Shown here piece by piece: positions 53,109 to 60,959 of a DNA stretch of 64,000 nucleotides. The notes under the pieces are model-generated. The model saw only the letters and a program-made list of their open reading frames with translations, was not told the origin of the DNA and did no database searches. How positions within the stretch are numbered: the stretch's first letter is position 1; every line of letters starts with the position of its first letter. Source of the stretch: Congzhengia minquanensis (GTDB taxonomy: Bacteria; Bacillota; Clostridia; UBA1381; UBA9506); the NCBI RefSeq assembly GCF_014384785.1, contig NZ_JACRSU010000002.1, positions 62,001-126,000 on the forward strand. Reading direction: 5' to 3'. The translations under genes were made by a program, and so were the position numbers.

Positions 53109-53882
53109 ATGTTTGCTTTAGAACGCCAAAAACGAATATTGGAAAATTTAAATGCTAACGGTGCTGTTTGGGTGAGCAAGCTCAGCGCAGAACTGGGCGT
53201 TACGGAGGAAACCGTTCGGCGGGACTTGGAAAAGCTTGAGAAGCAGGAGGTTCTGGTTCGTACGCACGGCGGCGCTGTTCCCATAACTGACAGTTCGTAT
53301 GAACTTTCGCTTGAGAAACGGAAACAAACCAACTCCGCTGCAAAGGAACGGCTGGCAAAAGAGGCCGCAGAGCATCTGCTGCCCGGCGACACCATTTTTT
53401 TAGACTCCTCCACTACCACATTTTACATGGCAAAAGAAATAAAAAAAATAAGAAACATCACGGTGATTACCAATTCCTTACGGATTATTAATGAGCTTTC
53501 CGGCGTTGAGTCGGTAAAATTGATCACTGTTGGCGGTTTGGTCAGCAGCAACCAATCTTTTGTTGGTTCTTTGGCGGAAAACACCATTAAAAACAACTTT
53601 TTTGCCGGCAAGGTTTTCTTTTCCAGCAAGGGGATTACGCCTAATGCAGGAATTTTGGAAAGCAACGAGCAGGAGTGTTTCATCAAACAGCAAATGCTGG
53701 CTAATGCCAATGAAAAATATTATTTATGCGATTCCACAAAAATCGGCAAAGTCGGGTTTTACAAACTGGCCCCGTTAGACGGAATTGACTATTTTATTAC
53801 GGATTCTAACCTCAGTGATGAATATGTGGATAAATTTGTAGAATCAGGAATTGAATATATTAATGTTGGAACAAATAAATAG
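53109..53882 (+). CDS. DeoR-family transcriptional regulator
   Basis: The 257-residue protein has a DeoR winged helix at 5-60 (LERQKRILENLNANGAVWVS, then LSAELGVTEETVRRDLEKLE) and a sugar-phosphate-sensing ribose-isomerase-like domain (LLPGDTIFLDSSTTTFYMA, VITNSLRIINEL). Family members usually repress sugar operons and are relieved by a phosphorylated intermediate. It ends the microcompartment operon, 16 bp after pduL, and may sense fuculose- or rhamnulose-1-phosphate or DHAP. The similar sequences at the 39694 and 44689 promoters are candidate targets. Confidence 0.9.
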   Translation: MFALERQKRILENLNANGAVWVSKLSAELGVTEETVRRDLEKLEKQEVLVRTHGGAVPITDSSYELSLEKRKQTNSAAKERLAKEAAEHLLPGDTIFLDSSTTTFYMAKEIKKIRNITVITNSLRIINELSGVESVKLITVGGLVSSNQSFVGSLAENTIKNNFFAGKVFFSSKGITPNAGILESNEQECFIKQQMLANANEKYYLCDSTKIGKVGFYKLAPLDGIDYFITDSNLSDEYVDKFVESGIEYINVGTNK

Positions 53883-53911
53883 AGCGGCCTGTTATGGCCG
53901 CTCTATTTTGT
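53881..53911. terminator. Bidirectional intrinsic terminator ending the microcompartment operon
   Basis: AGAGCGGCC (53881-53889) pairs with GGCCGCTCT (53896-53904), 6-nt loop, then ATTTTGTTATTTT on the plus strand and ATTTATTT on the minus strand. Confidence 0.85.
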
Positions 53912-55038
53912 TATTTTAATGCATCCTTTAGCCAGGGAATTGCCGCCTCAAACTTGAAGAAATGCTTTTCCGGATTTACGTTGGCAAATTCGAAATATTC
54001 AGCATGCGTCAACCCTTTGGGAAGCGGTTTGTGGTCATATTTTCGATTTTCCGGGGCGCTGTATTCGCGATAATAATCGTAACGGAAGTTTTCTAGCGCC
54101 CCATATTCTGCATAAACTTCAGCCAACCGTTCAAGATGCTCCGTCATTCCTCCCTCGGTGATAAACAGTTTCCGCGGCGCATAAGCTGCCAAAAGGTCTG
54201 GATAAGAATACCAACGGTAAATTCCGGGATACATGTGCCAGCAAATTGGGTAAAAGTGTTCCGGTGGACAGATAGTGGAAATTCTTTGCTGCGTATCACA
54301 AATAAAATCATTATACACAAAAGCTTTGACATCGGTGTCCAGCAAAACAATATGCATGGCAGAATCCACTCCCAGCGAATGACCGCTGATAGCAATACGG
54401 CTGCGGTCCACGAAGGGAAGTTTTTTCAGCCACTTCAGCAGAGCAAGGCGGATCTCAACGGTTACGCCCATTATACTTCTCCCCTGCCCAATTAAAAGCT
54501 TCTCAATGTCATTTACATCGAGGCTTTCCCCTGCATGCTCTCCAACGCCAATATCTTCACAGGCAATTGCGGTCATGCCATTTTTGACGTAGTGTAACGC
54601 CTGTGTGTTAGCATAATAATATCTGTGACCGTTGCCAGTTATTGGCTGCGGGGGATCATAGTCCAAATCGCAGAAATCTTCACCGCAAAGCGCCTCCTTT
54701 GTCCATCCTGTGCCCGGAAGGCATAAAACACCGGGCGTTTGATGCTTCTCTGACGCAAAATCTGGCACCATTAAAAAGAACGTAATCCACAAATTTGGCT
54801 CTGGGCTCATTTCATACTTTTCTATGCGATAGTTTTCTTGTTTTTTTGACAGCAACAAATGAACTTTTGGCTCTTCATACATCGTTTTCGGGAACGCCAT
54901 CAGTTCTCGTATTTTATCTGTTAGCGCCTGTTTCCAATTTTCCCGTTCTTCACAACTCATGCCTTTTTGATATGCCAATGGAAAATTATGTTCATCATAA
55001 AATGATTTTGCAAAGTATTCGGCAGAATATTTATTCAT
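53911..55038 (-). CDS. Alpha/beta-hydrolase, acetyl-esterase-like
   Basis: The 375-residue protein has an N-terminal helical stretch, then an alpha/beta-hydrolase core with the nucleophile elbow ISGHSLGVDSAM (GHSLG) and the oxyanion region PGVLCLPGTGWTK. It lacks a signal peptide and so is cytoplasmic. The pattern is of large dienelactone-hydrolase or acetyl-xylan-esterase-like families that often sit in glycan-use loci. GGGAGG supports ATG 55038; a TTG at 55056 is less likely. It follows the putative glycosidase gene by 20 bp, so the two probably act on the same substrate. Confidence 0.75.
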   Translation of the reverse strand: MNKYSAEYFAKSFYDEHNFPLAYQKGMSCEERENWKQALTDKIRELMAFPKTMYEEPKVHLLLSKKQENYRIEKYEMSPEPNLWITFFLMVPDFASEKHQTPGVLCLPGTGWTKEALCGEDFCDLDYDPPQPITGNGHRYYYANTQALHYVKNGMTAIACEDIGVGEHAGESLDVNDIEKLLIGQGRSIMGVTVEIRLALLKWLKKLPFVDRSRIAISGHSLGVDSAMHIVLLDTDVKAFVYNDFICDTQQRISTICPPEHFYPICWHMYPGIYRWYSYPDLLAAYAPRKLFITEGGMTEHLERLAEVYAEYGALENFRYDYYREYSAPENRKYDHKPLPKGLTHAEYFEFANVNPEKHFFKFEAAIPWLKDALK

Positions 55039-55058
55039 GTAACTCGCACCTCCCAAAC

Positions 55059-56627
55059 TTATTTTGGTATTACCGCTATTTCAACATAATCGATAGTAAT
55101 CGTTTTTCCTTTGGTAAAGATTTCGAGCACCTGAAAAACCTGCTGGATGGCGGTGTGCGGAATTTCAAAGGAGTATACAGGACTTTTCGTTAATATTGGC
55201 GGTTCTAGGGAAACCTCTTTCAAGAACCGCACTTCGCTGCTGTTGATGTATAATTCCAAATCCGATTTTGGATTCACGTTCCCTGTAATCCCCAGTTTTA
55301 AAACTGTGCTGCAGGTTTGCGGAATGAATCCGGTAGCAATTTTAATAAATTTCGGCTCTTCTGCCGATTGAACCTCGCATGGAAGTTGGGCTCTCGCATC
55401 CCGCCACAAAGGATTTTTGTCCTGATAGGTAACAATATGCCGTCTAAATGCTTTGTTAATTTTTTCTAAAGACCCGGCAGTTGTCAGCAAACGGCAATAC
55501 GCACTGCTGGAATTAATATATAATGTCTCTCCAGTAATCAATTCATCGGCAGAACTGTCGATATTTGACTTGTCCAAAATCATATGGTCTGCCGTATCCA
55601 TATAATTAAACAGATAAAGCTTATCCGCGCCCTGGGACACTATGTTTGCCGCCGTTCCCAACGCTGTGCTGACGGTGTTGGCCTGAACCTCATAAGTGTC
55701 GCCCACAGGGGTTTGATTGACCAATATTTCCATTGCACCTGCAAGCTCCACATGATATGGATGTAACATTTGTTTCCACAGCCGGATGGGCATATCATTG
55801 TCTGTTGTGCGAAACCGCGGCGACGGTATAACCATGTCAATATATTGCAGCTCAGCCCATTTTAAAATATCAAATCCTAATTCCATGCAATAAACAGGGT
55901 CCGCATGGCAGCGGACGGCAATTTTAATTGGACGGCCAATCCGCTTTTCTGCGTTTATAACGGTTTCTTTCACCTCTTTTAAAAACAACGTCATAATCTC
56001 TATGCCCGCCCACTCATGGCCTATTTGAAAGCAGTCGAACTCTCTTTGAAAGTCCAGCTCAATTCCATAGGGGCTATAACGTTCCAGTGTTTCGGTGATA
56101 TAGGCAATCCACTCCTTGCGCACCTCAAGAATTGCGAAATCCCGGCATCGGTCATAATATTGAAACTGCCGGCGGTGGCGCACGCGGGAAAAATCTTTAA
56201 AGTGATCGTAATAATTTTGACTGATTAGCACATTTGGAATGTCATAATGGCAATGTGCATCATTCATTCGAAACGATATCCACGGATGAATTCCGTTTCG
56301 GTTGCATTGGTCAATCCAAATGGAAAAAAGGTCAAGTCCCTTTTCATTCCAAATTTTATATGCGGTTTTTACAAAGGTACCCGTATAATCTACCGGTTGG
56401 CCCAGCTCCTCCCGCACAAAATATTTATCACTGAAAGACATGAGCACCTCTGACGGGAAGGAAGACAAAGGGCCGTTTGCGCAGATTAAAAAGTCTGTTA
56501 CGTCTGTGTCTTGATACTGGTCAATAAAACTTCTTAAATAGGCCTCATCAATTTCGTCGGCCACGTTCATCCGTGAAACATAAAAATGATTGGGATCTTC
56601 ATTTAACATTATGCCGCAGTTTTGCAT
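55059..56627 (-). CDS. Putative cytoplasmic glycoside-hydrolase-like TIM-barrel protein
   Basis: The 522-residue protein has no signal peptide. Features fit a TIM-barrel glycosidase: GIHPWISFRMNDAHCHYDIP on an early strand, PYGIELDFQREFDCFQIG with acidic residues where retaining glycosidases keep their acid/base, and KIAVRCHADPVYCMELG. The last 100 residues look like a beta-sandwich (SVLKLGITGN-type strands with DLELYINSSEV). I cannot name a GH family. ATG 56627 has AGAGGTG upstream; an earlier in-frame ATG at 56678 lies next to the promoter. It shares a unit with the esterase downstream. Confidence 0.55.
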   Translation of the reverse strand: MQNCGIMLNEDPNHFYVSRMNVADEIDEAYLRSFIDQYQDTDVTDFLICANGPLSSFPSEVLMSFSDKYFVREELGQPVDYTGTFVKTAYKIWNEKGLDLFSIWIDQCNRNGIHPWISFRMNDAHCHYDIPNVLISQNYYDHFKDFSRVRHRRQFQYYDRCRDFAILEVRKEWIAYITETLERYSPYGIELDFQREFDCFQIGHEWAGIEIMTLFLKEVKETVINAEKRIGRPIKIAVRCHADPVYCMELGFDILKWAELQYIDMVIPSPRFRTTDNDMPIRLWKQMLHPYHVELAGAMEILVNQTPVGDTYEVQANTVSTALGTAANIVSQGADKLYLFNYMDTADHMILDKSNIDSSADELITGETLYINSSSAYCRLLTTAGSLEKINKAFRRHIVTYQDKNPLWRDARAQLPCEVQSAEEPKFIKIATGFIPQTCSTVLKLGITGNVNPKSDLELYINSSEVRFLKEVSLEPPILTKSPVYSFEIPHTAIQQVFQVLEIFTKGKTITIDYVEIAVIPK

Positions 56628-56649
56628 ATTCTTTTCACCTCTTGGGTTG

Positions 56650-56678
56650 AGTGTATCACACGGTATTTTGTTTTTCAA
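56650..56678 (-). promoter_or_regulatory. Sigma-A promoter for the glycosidase-esterase pair
   Basis: On the minus strand TTGAAA (56673-56678), 17 bp, TACACT (56650-56655) preceded by TGA, 22 bp upstream of ATG 56627. Confidence 0.6.
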
Positions 56679-56719
56679 GTATGCCGCCGGACATTTTTTG
56701 ATTAATTTGTCTAAATAAA

Positions 56720-56766
56720 ACGCAAATAAGGCGCCGCCCCACAGGCAAAGCCTGCAAGACGGCGCC
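56720..56766 (-). terminator. Probable terminator after the 32-residue ORF
   Basis: On the minus strand GGCGCCG (56760-56766) pairs with CGGCGCC (56730-56736), with an inner GCAGGC/GCCTGT stem; a weak T-rich stretch (TTATTTGCG) follows. Confidence 0.55.
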
Positions 56767-56780
56767 CCCTTTTCTAATAA

Positions 56781-56879
56781 CTAGTCGTTACAGCAGCAGC
56801 AAATGAGGATAATTATAAGAATGATCCAAATGCAGTTGTTATCGCCGAAGCCGCCTAAGAAGCCACCATTGCATCCCAT
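56781..56879 (-). CDS. 32-residue Gly/Cys-rich single-helix membrane protein
   Basis: The ATG at 56879 follows a near-perfect AAAGGAGGT ribosome site. The product starts MGCNGGFLGGFGDNNC, continues with a hydrophobic run of about ten residues after Trp18 and ends with four consecutive cysteines before NDX. Similar tiny proteins (a Gly-rich start, then a hydrophobic helix and a Cys cluster) are widespread in clostridia and often carry arbitrary names or YjcZ-like sporulation labels. The function is unknown. It is transcribed after the ECF gene and lies before its own terminator, with a palindromic leader upstream. Confidence 0.7.
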   Translation of the reverse strand: MGCNGGFLGGFGDNNCIWIILIIILICCCCND

Positions 56880-56896
56880 AACTCTTACCTCCTTTA

Positions 56897-56928
56897 TTCG
56901 TTATGCTACATACTATGTAAGAACGAAT
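56897..56928. repeat. Nested palindrome upstream of the 32-residue ORF
   Basis: Outer arms ATTCGTT (56897-56903) and AACGAAT (56922-56928) enclose the perfect TACATAcTATGTA (56907-56919). It lies between the ECF gene stop and the ribosome site, so it may be an operator or a leader hairpin. Confidence 0.6.
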
Positions 56929-56948
56929 AATTCGGTAAGTTGTCCGCA

Positions 56949-57476
56949 TTAATTTTTCTTTTTAAAAGTTTCAAAGAACTCTGAAAGCGCCTTGCTGCCT
57001 GTAAAAAGCTTTAAAAGTATAAGTGCTAAAACTGCACCAATTAAACCCTGAACCAGGTTCGCAGGAATGCCTGCAGCAGCGGATATTCCCTGGCCCATTA
57101 ACAGCCACTCAAACACAAAATAAGCAAACGCCATAAAAGCTTCCGCGCAAACAGCAGAAACAACGGCTAAAACAGCACCTCTGCTCTTTCTGCCAAAAAT
57201 CAGCCATGCAATCAGCGCCACCGCGCCTTTAATTACAAAGGTTGCCGCGGCATATACAGGATATCCTGCAAACAAATCTGCAAGCATAGAGCCAATTGCA
57301 GCGGCTGCAACTCCGTAAACAGGCCCTAACAGCCAGCCGGAGAGAAGAACAATGCAATCGCCCAAATTCACATATCCGTTCGTCGGCGTAGGGATTTTAA
57401 TTACCATCGTCGCTACACAAACTAAGGATGCAAACATTGCCGCAATGACAAGCTTTAATATTTTTTTGTCACCCAC
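56949..57476 (-). CDS. ECF transporter substrate-binding (S) component
   Basis: The protein (175 residues from GTG 57476, with AAAGGGG 8 nt upstream) has about six membrane helices. VATMVIKIPTPTNGYVNLGD and LGPVYGVAAAAIGSMLADL are typical of vitamin-type S components in the ECF family, which bind the vitamin and use a shared EcfA/A'/T energising module. The module is not in the window. Which vitamin is carried is not clear. An in-frame GTG at 57509 would start inside the upstream remnant. Confidence 0.82.
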   Translation of the reverse strand: MGDKKILKLVIAAMFASLVCVATMVIKIPTPTNGYVNLGDCIVLLSGWLLGPVYGVAAAAIGSMLADLFAGYPVYAAATFVIKGAVALIAWLIFGRKSRGAVLAVVSAVCAEAFMAFAYFVFEWLLMGQGISAAAGIPANLVQGLIGAVLALILLKLFTGSKALSEFFETFKKKN

Positions 57477-57492
57477 ATTTGTCACCCCTTTC

Positions 57493-57639
57493 TCAGCCGC
57501 AAAAAGCACCGTTTTGTTTCAGTGTTTTTCTCAGTTTATCTATATTTACCGCAGTTAGCTGCACACAATCTTTTTTTGCAATGGGAACCGCCGTGCCGGC
57601 AAAACCGCCGCCGATTACAACCAAATCATATTGTTTCAT
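57493..57639 (-). pseudogene. Internally deleted remnant of an FAD-dependent oxidoreductase
   Basis: A 48-residue frame with a good GGAGGG site starts MKQYDLVVIGGGFAGTAV, a Rossmann FAD-binding start (GxGxxG), but after residue 24 it jumps to VQLTAVNIDKLRKTLKQNGA and stops. That second part is like the C-terminal tail of FAD-dependent oxidoreductases of about 400-450 residues. The middle appears lost while the frame was kept. It lies between tyrA (stop 17 bp upstream) and the ECF gene. It could still be expressed as a tiny peptide. Confidence 0.5.
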
Positions 57640-57656
57640 ATAAGATCCCTCCGCAA

Positions 57657-58496
57657 TCACCGTTTTTCTTTTTCTGCCAGATACCGTTTTTTGCGTTCAC
57701 AGGTCACGGTTAAAAAGTCCTCAATTCCAGAAACGTCTGAATTTTTAATCATCATCTCAATTTTTTTTAAGCTGGCTGTGAAAATGTCAATCTGCTCAGA
57801 CAGCGCTTCCCTGTTTTCAACGAAAAGTTCGGCCCACATTTTAGGATTTAGCTTTGCTACTCGCGTGCAGTCCCTAAGGCTTCCTGCGCTGAAGCCCTCT
57901 GCCCGGTCTAAAATTTCATTGTCGCATAGGGTGGCAGCCACCACATGCATCAGCTGGCTTGTATAGGCAATCATCACGTCGTGTTCTTTTGATGTAGTTC
58001 TCGTTATTTTTGTGCAGCCAATATATTTTATAATATCTTGTAGAATTTGAATATGCTCCACAGAGTTGGATTCTTTTGTCACCATAATATAGTTTGCCCC
58101 GCGAAACAAGTCGCCTGTGGAATTTTCATAACCATCACATTCCCTGCCTGCCATGGGGTGCCCGCCAATATAATCAATGTCGTCGTTTTTGACTTCTGCA
58201 AACATCATTCCCTTAACGCCGCACACGTCCGTGACAAGGGCGCCTTTTTGAAACGTCTTCGTATTAATAAAGTCCACTGCAGCTTTTGGTGTAACGCACA
58301 AAATGACAATATCCATTTTCGGTAAAATCGCGTCTGCTTCGCACACACCTTTTGCAATGGCGCCATCTGCTTCTGCCTGCGCAATTACATTGTCGTTGAT
58401 ATCTAAGCCATAAACTGTTGCATTTGGAAAACCCGACAGTGCCTTAGCAAACGAACCGCCAATAAGTCCCAAGCCAACAATTAAAATATTTGTCAT
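57657..58496 (-). CDS. tyrA: Prephenate dehydrogenase
   Basis: TyrA oxidatively decarboxylates prephenate to 4-hydroxyphenylpyruvate in tyrosine synthesis. From ATG 58496 (ACAGGAG upstream) the 279-residue protein starts MTNILIVGLGLIGGSFAKAL, the NAD-binding GxGxxG. The signature YIGGHPMAGRECDGYENS includes the catalytic histidine, and SQLMHVVAATLCD and GFSAGSLRDCTRVAKLNPKM mark the dimer and substrate region. An extra 33-residue N-terminal reading is open but has no ribosome site. No ACT domain is present at the C-terminus, so tyrosine feedback may be absent or weaker. Confidence 0.94.
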   Translation of the reverse strand: MTNILIVGLGLIGGSFAKALSGFPNATVYGLDINDNVIAQAEADGAIAKGVCEADAILPKMDIVILCVTPKAAVDFINTKTFQKGALVTDVCGVKGMMFAEVKNDDIDYIGGHPMAGRECDGYENSTGDLFRGANYIMVTKESNSVEHIQILQDIIKYIGCTKITRTTSKEHDVMIAYTSQLMHVVAATLCDNEILDRAEGFSAGSLRDCTRVAKLNPKMWAELFVENREALSEQIDIFTASLKKIEMMIKNSDVSGIEDFLTVTCERKKRYLAEKEKR

Positions 58497-58548
58497 TTGT
58501 ACTGCACTCCTGTCTTGTAAAGAAATGGTTTTCTTTTCCTTTTTATTT

Positions 58549-58577
58549 ATTATATCATGTTTGGCACTTTTTTTCAA
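58549..58577 (-). promoter_or_regulatory. Sigma-A promoter for tyrA
   Basis: On the minus strand TTGAAA (58572-58577), 17 bp, TATAAT (58549-58554) preceded by TGA, 53 bp upstream of the ATG. Confidence 0.7.
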
Positions 58578-58661
58578 TTTTTTTGCATGGGACAAAACAA
58601 TAAATTAAATTCGGAAAAGCATGTAAATTTGTTCTATTTTACCAAACCGTATTTTCTGTTA

Positions 58662-58690
58662 TTGACACAAAAAATTTGTGGTGGTATACT
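58662..58690 (+). promoter_or_regulatory. Sigma-A promoter for the first MATE gene
   Basis: TTGACA (58662-58667), 17 bp, TATACT (58685-58690) preceded by TGG, 34 bp upstream of the TTG start. Confidence 0.75.
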
Positions 58691-58723
58691 AAGCCATGAA
58701 TGAATATTAAGAAGGTGTAAAGT

Positions 58724-60112
58724 TTGGCTGGAAAATATGAAATTGACATGTGCTCGGGTTCTTTGTTCCCCAAAATTGTCAAGTTCTCAATTCCTGTAAT
58801 TTTAACAAGTTTATTGCAGCTTTTATATAACGCTGTTGACATTATCGTTGTGGGACGGTATGTGGGAAGCACCGCACTTGCCGCAGTAGGTTCAACATCG
58901 TCTTTAATTAATTTAATTGTAAATGCGTTTATTGGCCTTTCGGTGGGAACCGGCGTTCTTCTAGCACAAAACGTTGGCGCAAACGACTATGACAAAGCCC
59001 ACGACGCTGTGCACACTGCCATGCTAACCAGCCTTGTCAGCGGCATTATGGTAAGCATTTTTGGCTTTTTTTCTTGCAGGGCGCTGCTTCACGCTATGGG
59101 TTCTCCAGACGATGTGATTGACAAGGCGACCCTCTACATGAAAATATACTTTCTGGGTATGCCCGCATTTATGATTTATACATTTGGAAGCGTTATTATG
59201 CGCACCGTGGGTGACACAAAGCGACCGTTGTTCTTTTTGTCCATTTCAGGTCTGGTAAACGTTGTTTTAAATCTGATTACCGTTATTAAATTTGATATGG
59301 GCGTTGCGGGCGTGGCAATTGCCACAATCGTTTCACAGTATATTTCCGCCATTTTTGTTGTGCTTTCCCTTATAAAGACGGACGGGATCTGCCGTCTTTA
59401 TCTAAAGGAATTGAAAATTCACGGAGCTACATTACTGAAAATGGTGAAAATTGGACTGCCCGTTGCCATTCAAAGTTCCATCTTTTCCTTTTCAAACGTC
59501 ATAATCCAGTCGTCTATCAACTCGTTTGGCTCCGACACGGTGGCCGGCAACGCAGCCGCCGCAAACATTGAAGGATTTTTATATTCCATTATGAATGCTT
59601 TCGGGCAGGCCGCCACAACCTTTTCCGGGCAAAATTTCGGCGCCAAACAATTCCGGCGCGTGAATTCCACATTAAAAATATGTCTTTTGTTTACAGGAGC
59701 TGTAGGTCTGGTTTTGGGGCCGCTTTTATATGTGTTTGGCACTCCTCTTTTAAAAATTTACAGCCCGGACAACTTAAACGCCATTTATTTCGGCATGATT
59801 CGTCTGAAATACATTTGTTTGCTATATGTGACCTGCGGAATTATGGAGGTGTTTACCGGCGTAATCCGCGGAACAGGCTCCACTGTCATGCCCATGGTAG
59901 TGTCTATTTTCGGCGTATGCGGTGTTCGTATCGTTTGGATTTTTACAGCGTTTCAATATGTTCACACACTGGACTGTTTGTATCTTTCCTATGTATTGTC
60001 CTGGACCTTTACATCACTGGTGCACTTTTTCTGCTACCTTTACATTAAAAAGAAGGTGCTAAAACCGTCAGATAAAACAATACCGCAGGCTGCTTTTAAG
60101 GCACCAGAATAA
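58724..60112 (+). CDS. MATE-family efflux transporter
   Basis: The 462-residue membrane protein has twelve predicted helices in two halves. PVILTSLLQLLYNAVDIIVV and VGSTALAAVGSTSSLINL are the first-helix MATE pattern, and GQAATTFSGQNFGAKQFRRV marks the second half. Family members exchange Na+ or H+ for organic cations, drugs or metabolites. The substrate here is unknown. The start is TTG at 58724 with AAGAAGGTG upstream. It is a single-gene unit between a promoter and a terminator. Confidence 0.9.
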   Translation: MAGKYEIDMCSGSLFPKIVKFSIPVILTSLLQLLYNAVDIIVVGRYVGSTALAAVGSTSSLINLIVNAFIGLSVGTGVLLAQNVGANDYDKAHDAVHTAMLTSLVSGIMVSIFGFFSCRALLHAMGSPDDVIDKATLYMKIYFLGMPAFMIYTFGSVIMRTVGDTKRPLFFLSISGLVNVVLNLITVIKFDMGVAGVAIATIVSQYISAIFVVLSLIKTDGICRLYLKELKIHGATLLKMVKIGLPVAIQSSIFSFSNVIIQSSINSFGSDTVAGNAAAANIEGFLYSIMNAFGQAATTFSGQNFGAKQFRRVNSTLKICLLFTGAVGLVLGPLLYVFGTPLLKIYSPDNLNAIYFGMIRLKYICLLYVTCGIMEVFTGVIRGTGSTVMPMVVSIFGVCGVRIVWIFTAFQYVHTLDCLYLSYVLSWTFTSLVHFFCYLYIKKKVLKPSDKTIPQAAFKAPE

Positions 60113-60114
60113 TA

Positions 60115-60151
60115 AGAAACCCGTCCGGCATTTTCTGCCGGACGGGTTTCT
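60115..60151. terminator. Bidirectional intrinsic terminator
   Basis: A perfect 16-bp stem (60115-60130 with 60136-60151) and a 5-nt loop between the convergent MATE and esterase genes; T-rich arms serve as tracts (TTTCTT). Confidence 0.85.
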
Positions 60152-60945
60152 TAAAACTCTATGTATTCCAGCCATTTTAACAAAAGGCCGTTCCATTGGT
60201 AAATATGCCTTGAAATCTTGTCATCTGCTTCAGACCGTCCCTTGCCATGACCGCCGTTGGGGAACACGTGCAGTTCCGTTGGAACGCCCTTTTCCCGCAG
60301 TGCGGCAGCATAGCCTAAGCTGTTGCGCACGTCTACAGCGTCGTCTTCAAAGGTGTGCCAGATAAACGCCTGGGGCGTTTTTTCAGAAGCCAGAAGCCGT
60401 GGAATAAACTTTTCAAAGTCGGAATCATATCTTGCCCCTAATAGACACATGCCGCTTCCCTCGTGCGCAATGGGAGTATGCAGGTCAATTACCGGATAGC
60501 ACAAAATCTGCGCATTTGGAAGAAAATCCTCTTTGTCAATTTCGTCTTTTCCCTCATAATCAATTGTATCAAAATAGGTAGACGTCAGCGCCGCCAAATG
60601 GCCGCCGGCAGAAGACCCCATAATGGCAACCTTGTTTTTATCAATTCCAAACTTTTCCGCATAGTGCCGGACATACCGAATGCCCCGGCGCGCGTCTAAA
60701 AGCGGCAGAGGGAATTCGTGGGGCGAAACACGATATTCCACCACAAAAGAGCTATATCCGTGAACCGCCAAAAACTCTGCATATCCCATTCCCTCATGGG
60801 GCGCTCTGTGACAGTAGCCGCCGCCGGGCAAAATTACCACTGCGCCCTGCTTTTTTCCCCGTTCAGGAATATACGCCGTAATCGTTGGCACCTCTTCGCA
60901 CATCCCTGGTGTATTTTTCCATAGCTGAAATGTTTCAACCTGCAT
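60151..60945 (-). CDS. Alpha/beta-hydrolase esterase (BD-FAE/acetyl-xylan-esterase-like)
   Basis: The 264-residue cytoplasmic protein has an oxyanion motif LPGGGYCHRAPHEG, the nucleophile in MGSSAGGHLAAL, and His in NGGHGKGRSEAD; an Asp lies in EDDAVDVRNS. The pattern fits carbohydrate esterases that remove acetyl or feruloyl groups from short glycans. AAAGGAGAG precedes the ATG. The upstream MATE gene on the same strand ends 14 bp away, so the pair is likely co-transcribed. Confidence 0.85.
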   Translation of the reverse strand: MQVETFQLWKNTPGMCEEVPTITAYIPERGKKQGAVVILPGGGYCHRAPHEGMGYAEFLAVHGYSSFVVEYRVSPHEFPLPLLDARRGIRYVRHYAEKFGIDKNKVAIMGSSAGGHLAALTSTYFDTIDYEGKDEIDKEDFLPNAQILCYPVIDLHTPIAHEGSGMCLLGARYDSDFEKFIPRLLASEKTPQAFIWHTFEDDAVDVRNSLGYAAALREKGVPTELHVFPNGGHGKGRSEADDKISRHIYQWNGLLLKWLEYIEF

Positions 60946-60959
60946 GATTTTCTCTCCTT

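Noticed and set aside
56880..56940. Sporulation sigma-K-type promoter before the 32-residue ORF
   Set aside because: Only loose matches to CATA-type -10 elements within a palindrome; not enough to call.
57477..57656. Riboswitch upstream of the ECF transporter gene
   Set aside because: The space upstream is filled by the FAD-oxidoreductase remnant and tyrA; no room or conserved structure for a vitamin riboswitch.
58497..58600. TRAP binding site (GAG/TAG triplet repeats) before tyrA
   Set aside because: Fewer than the seven or so regularly spaced triplets needed were seen in this leader.
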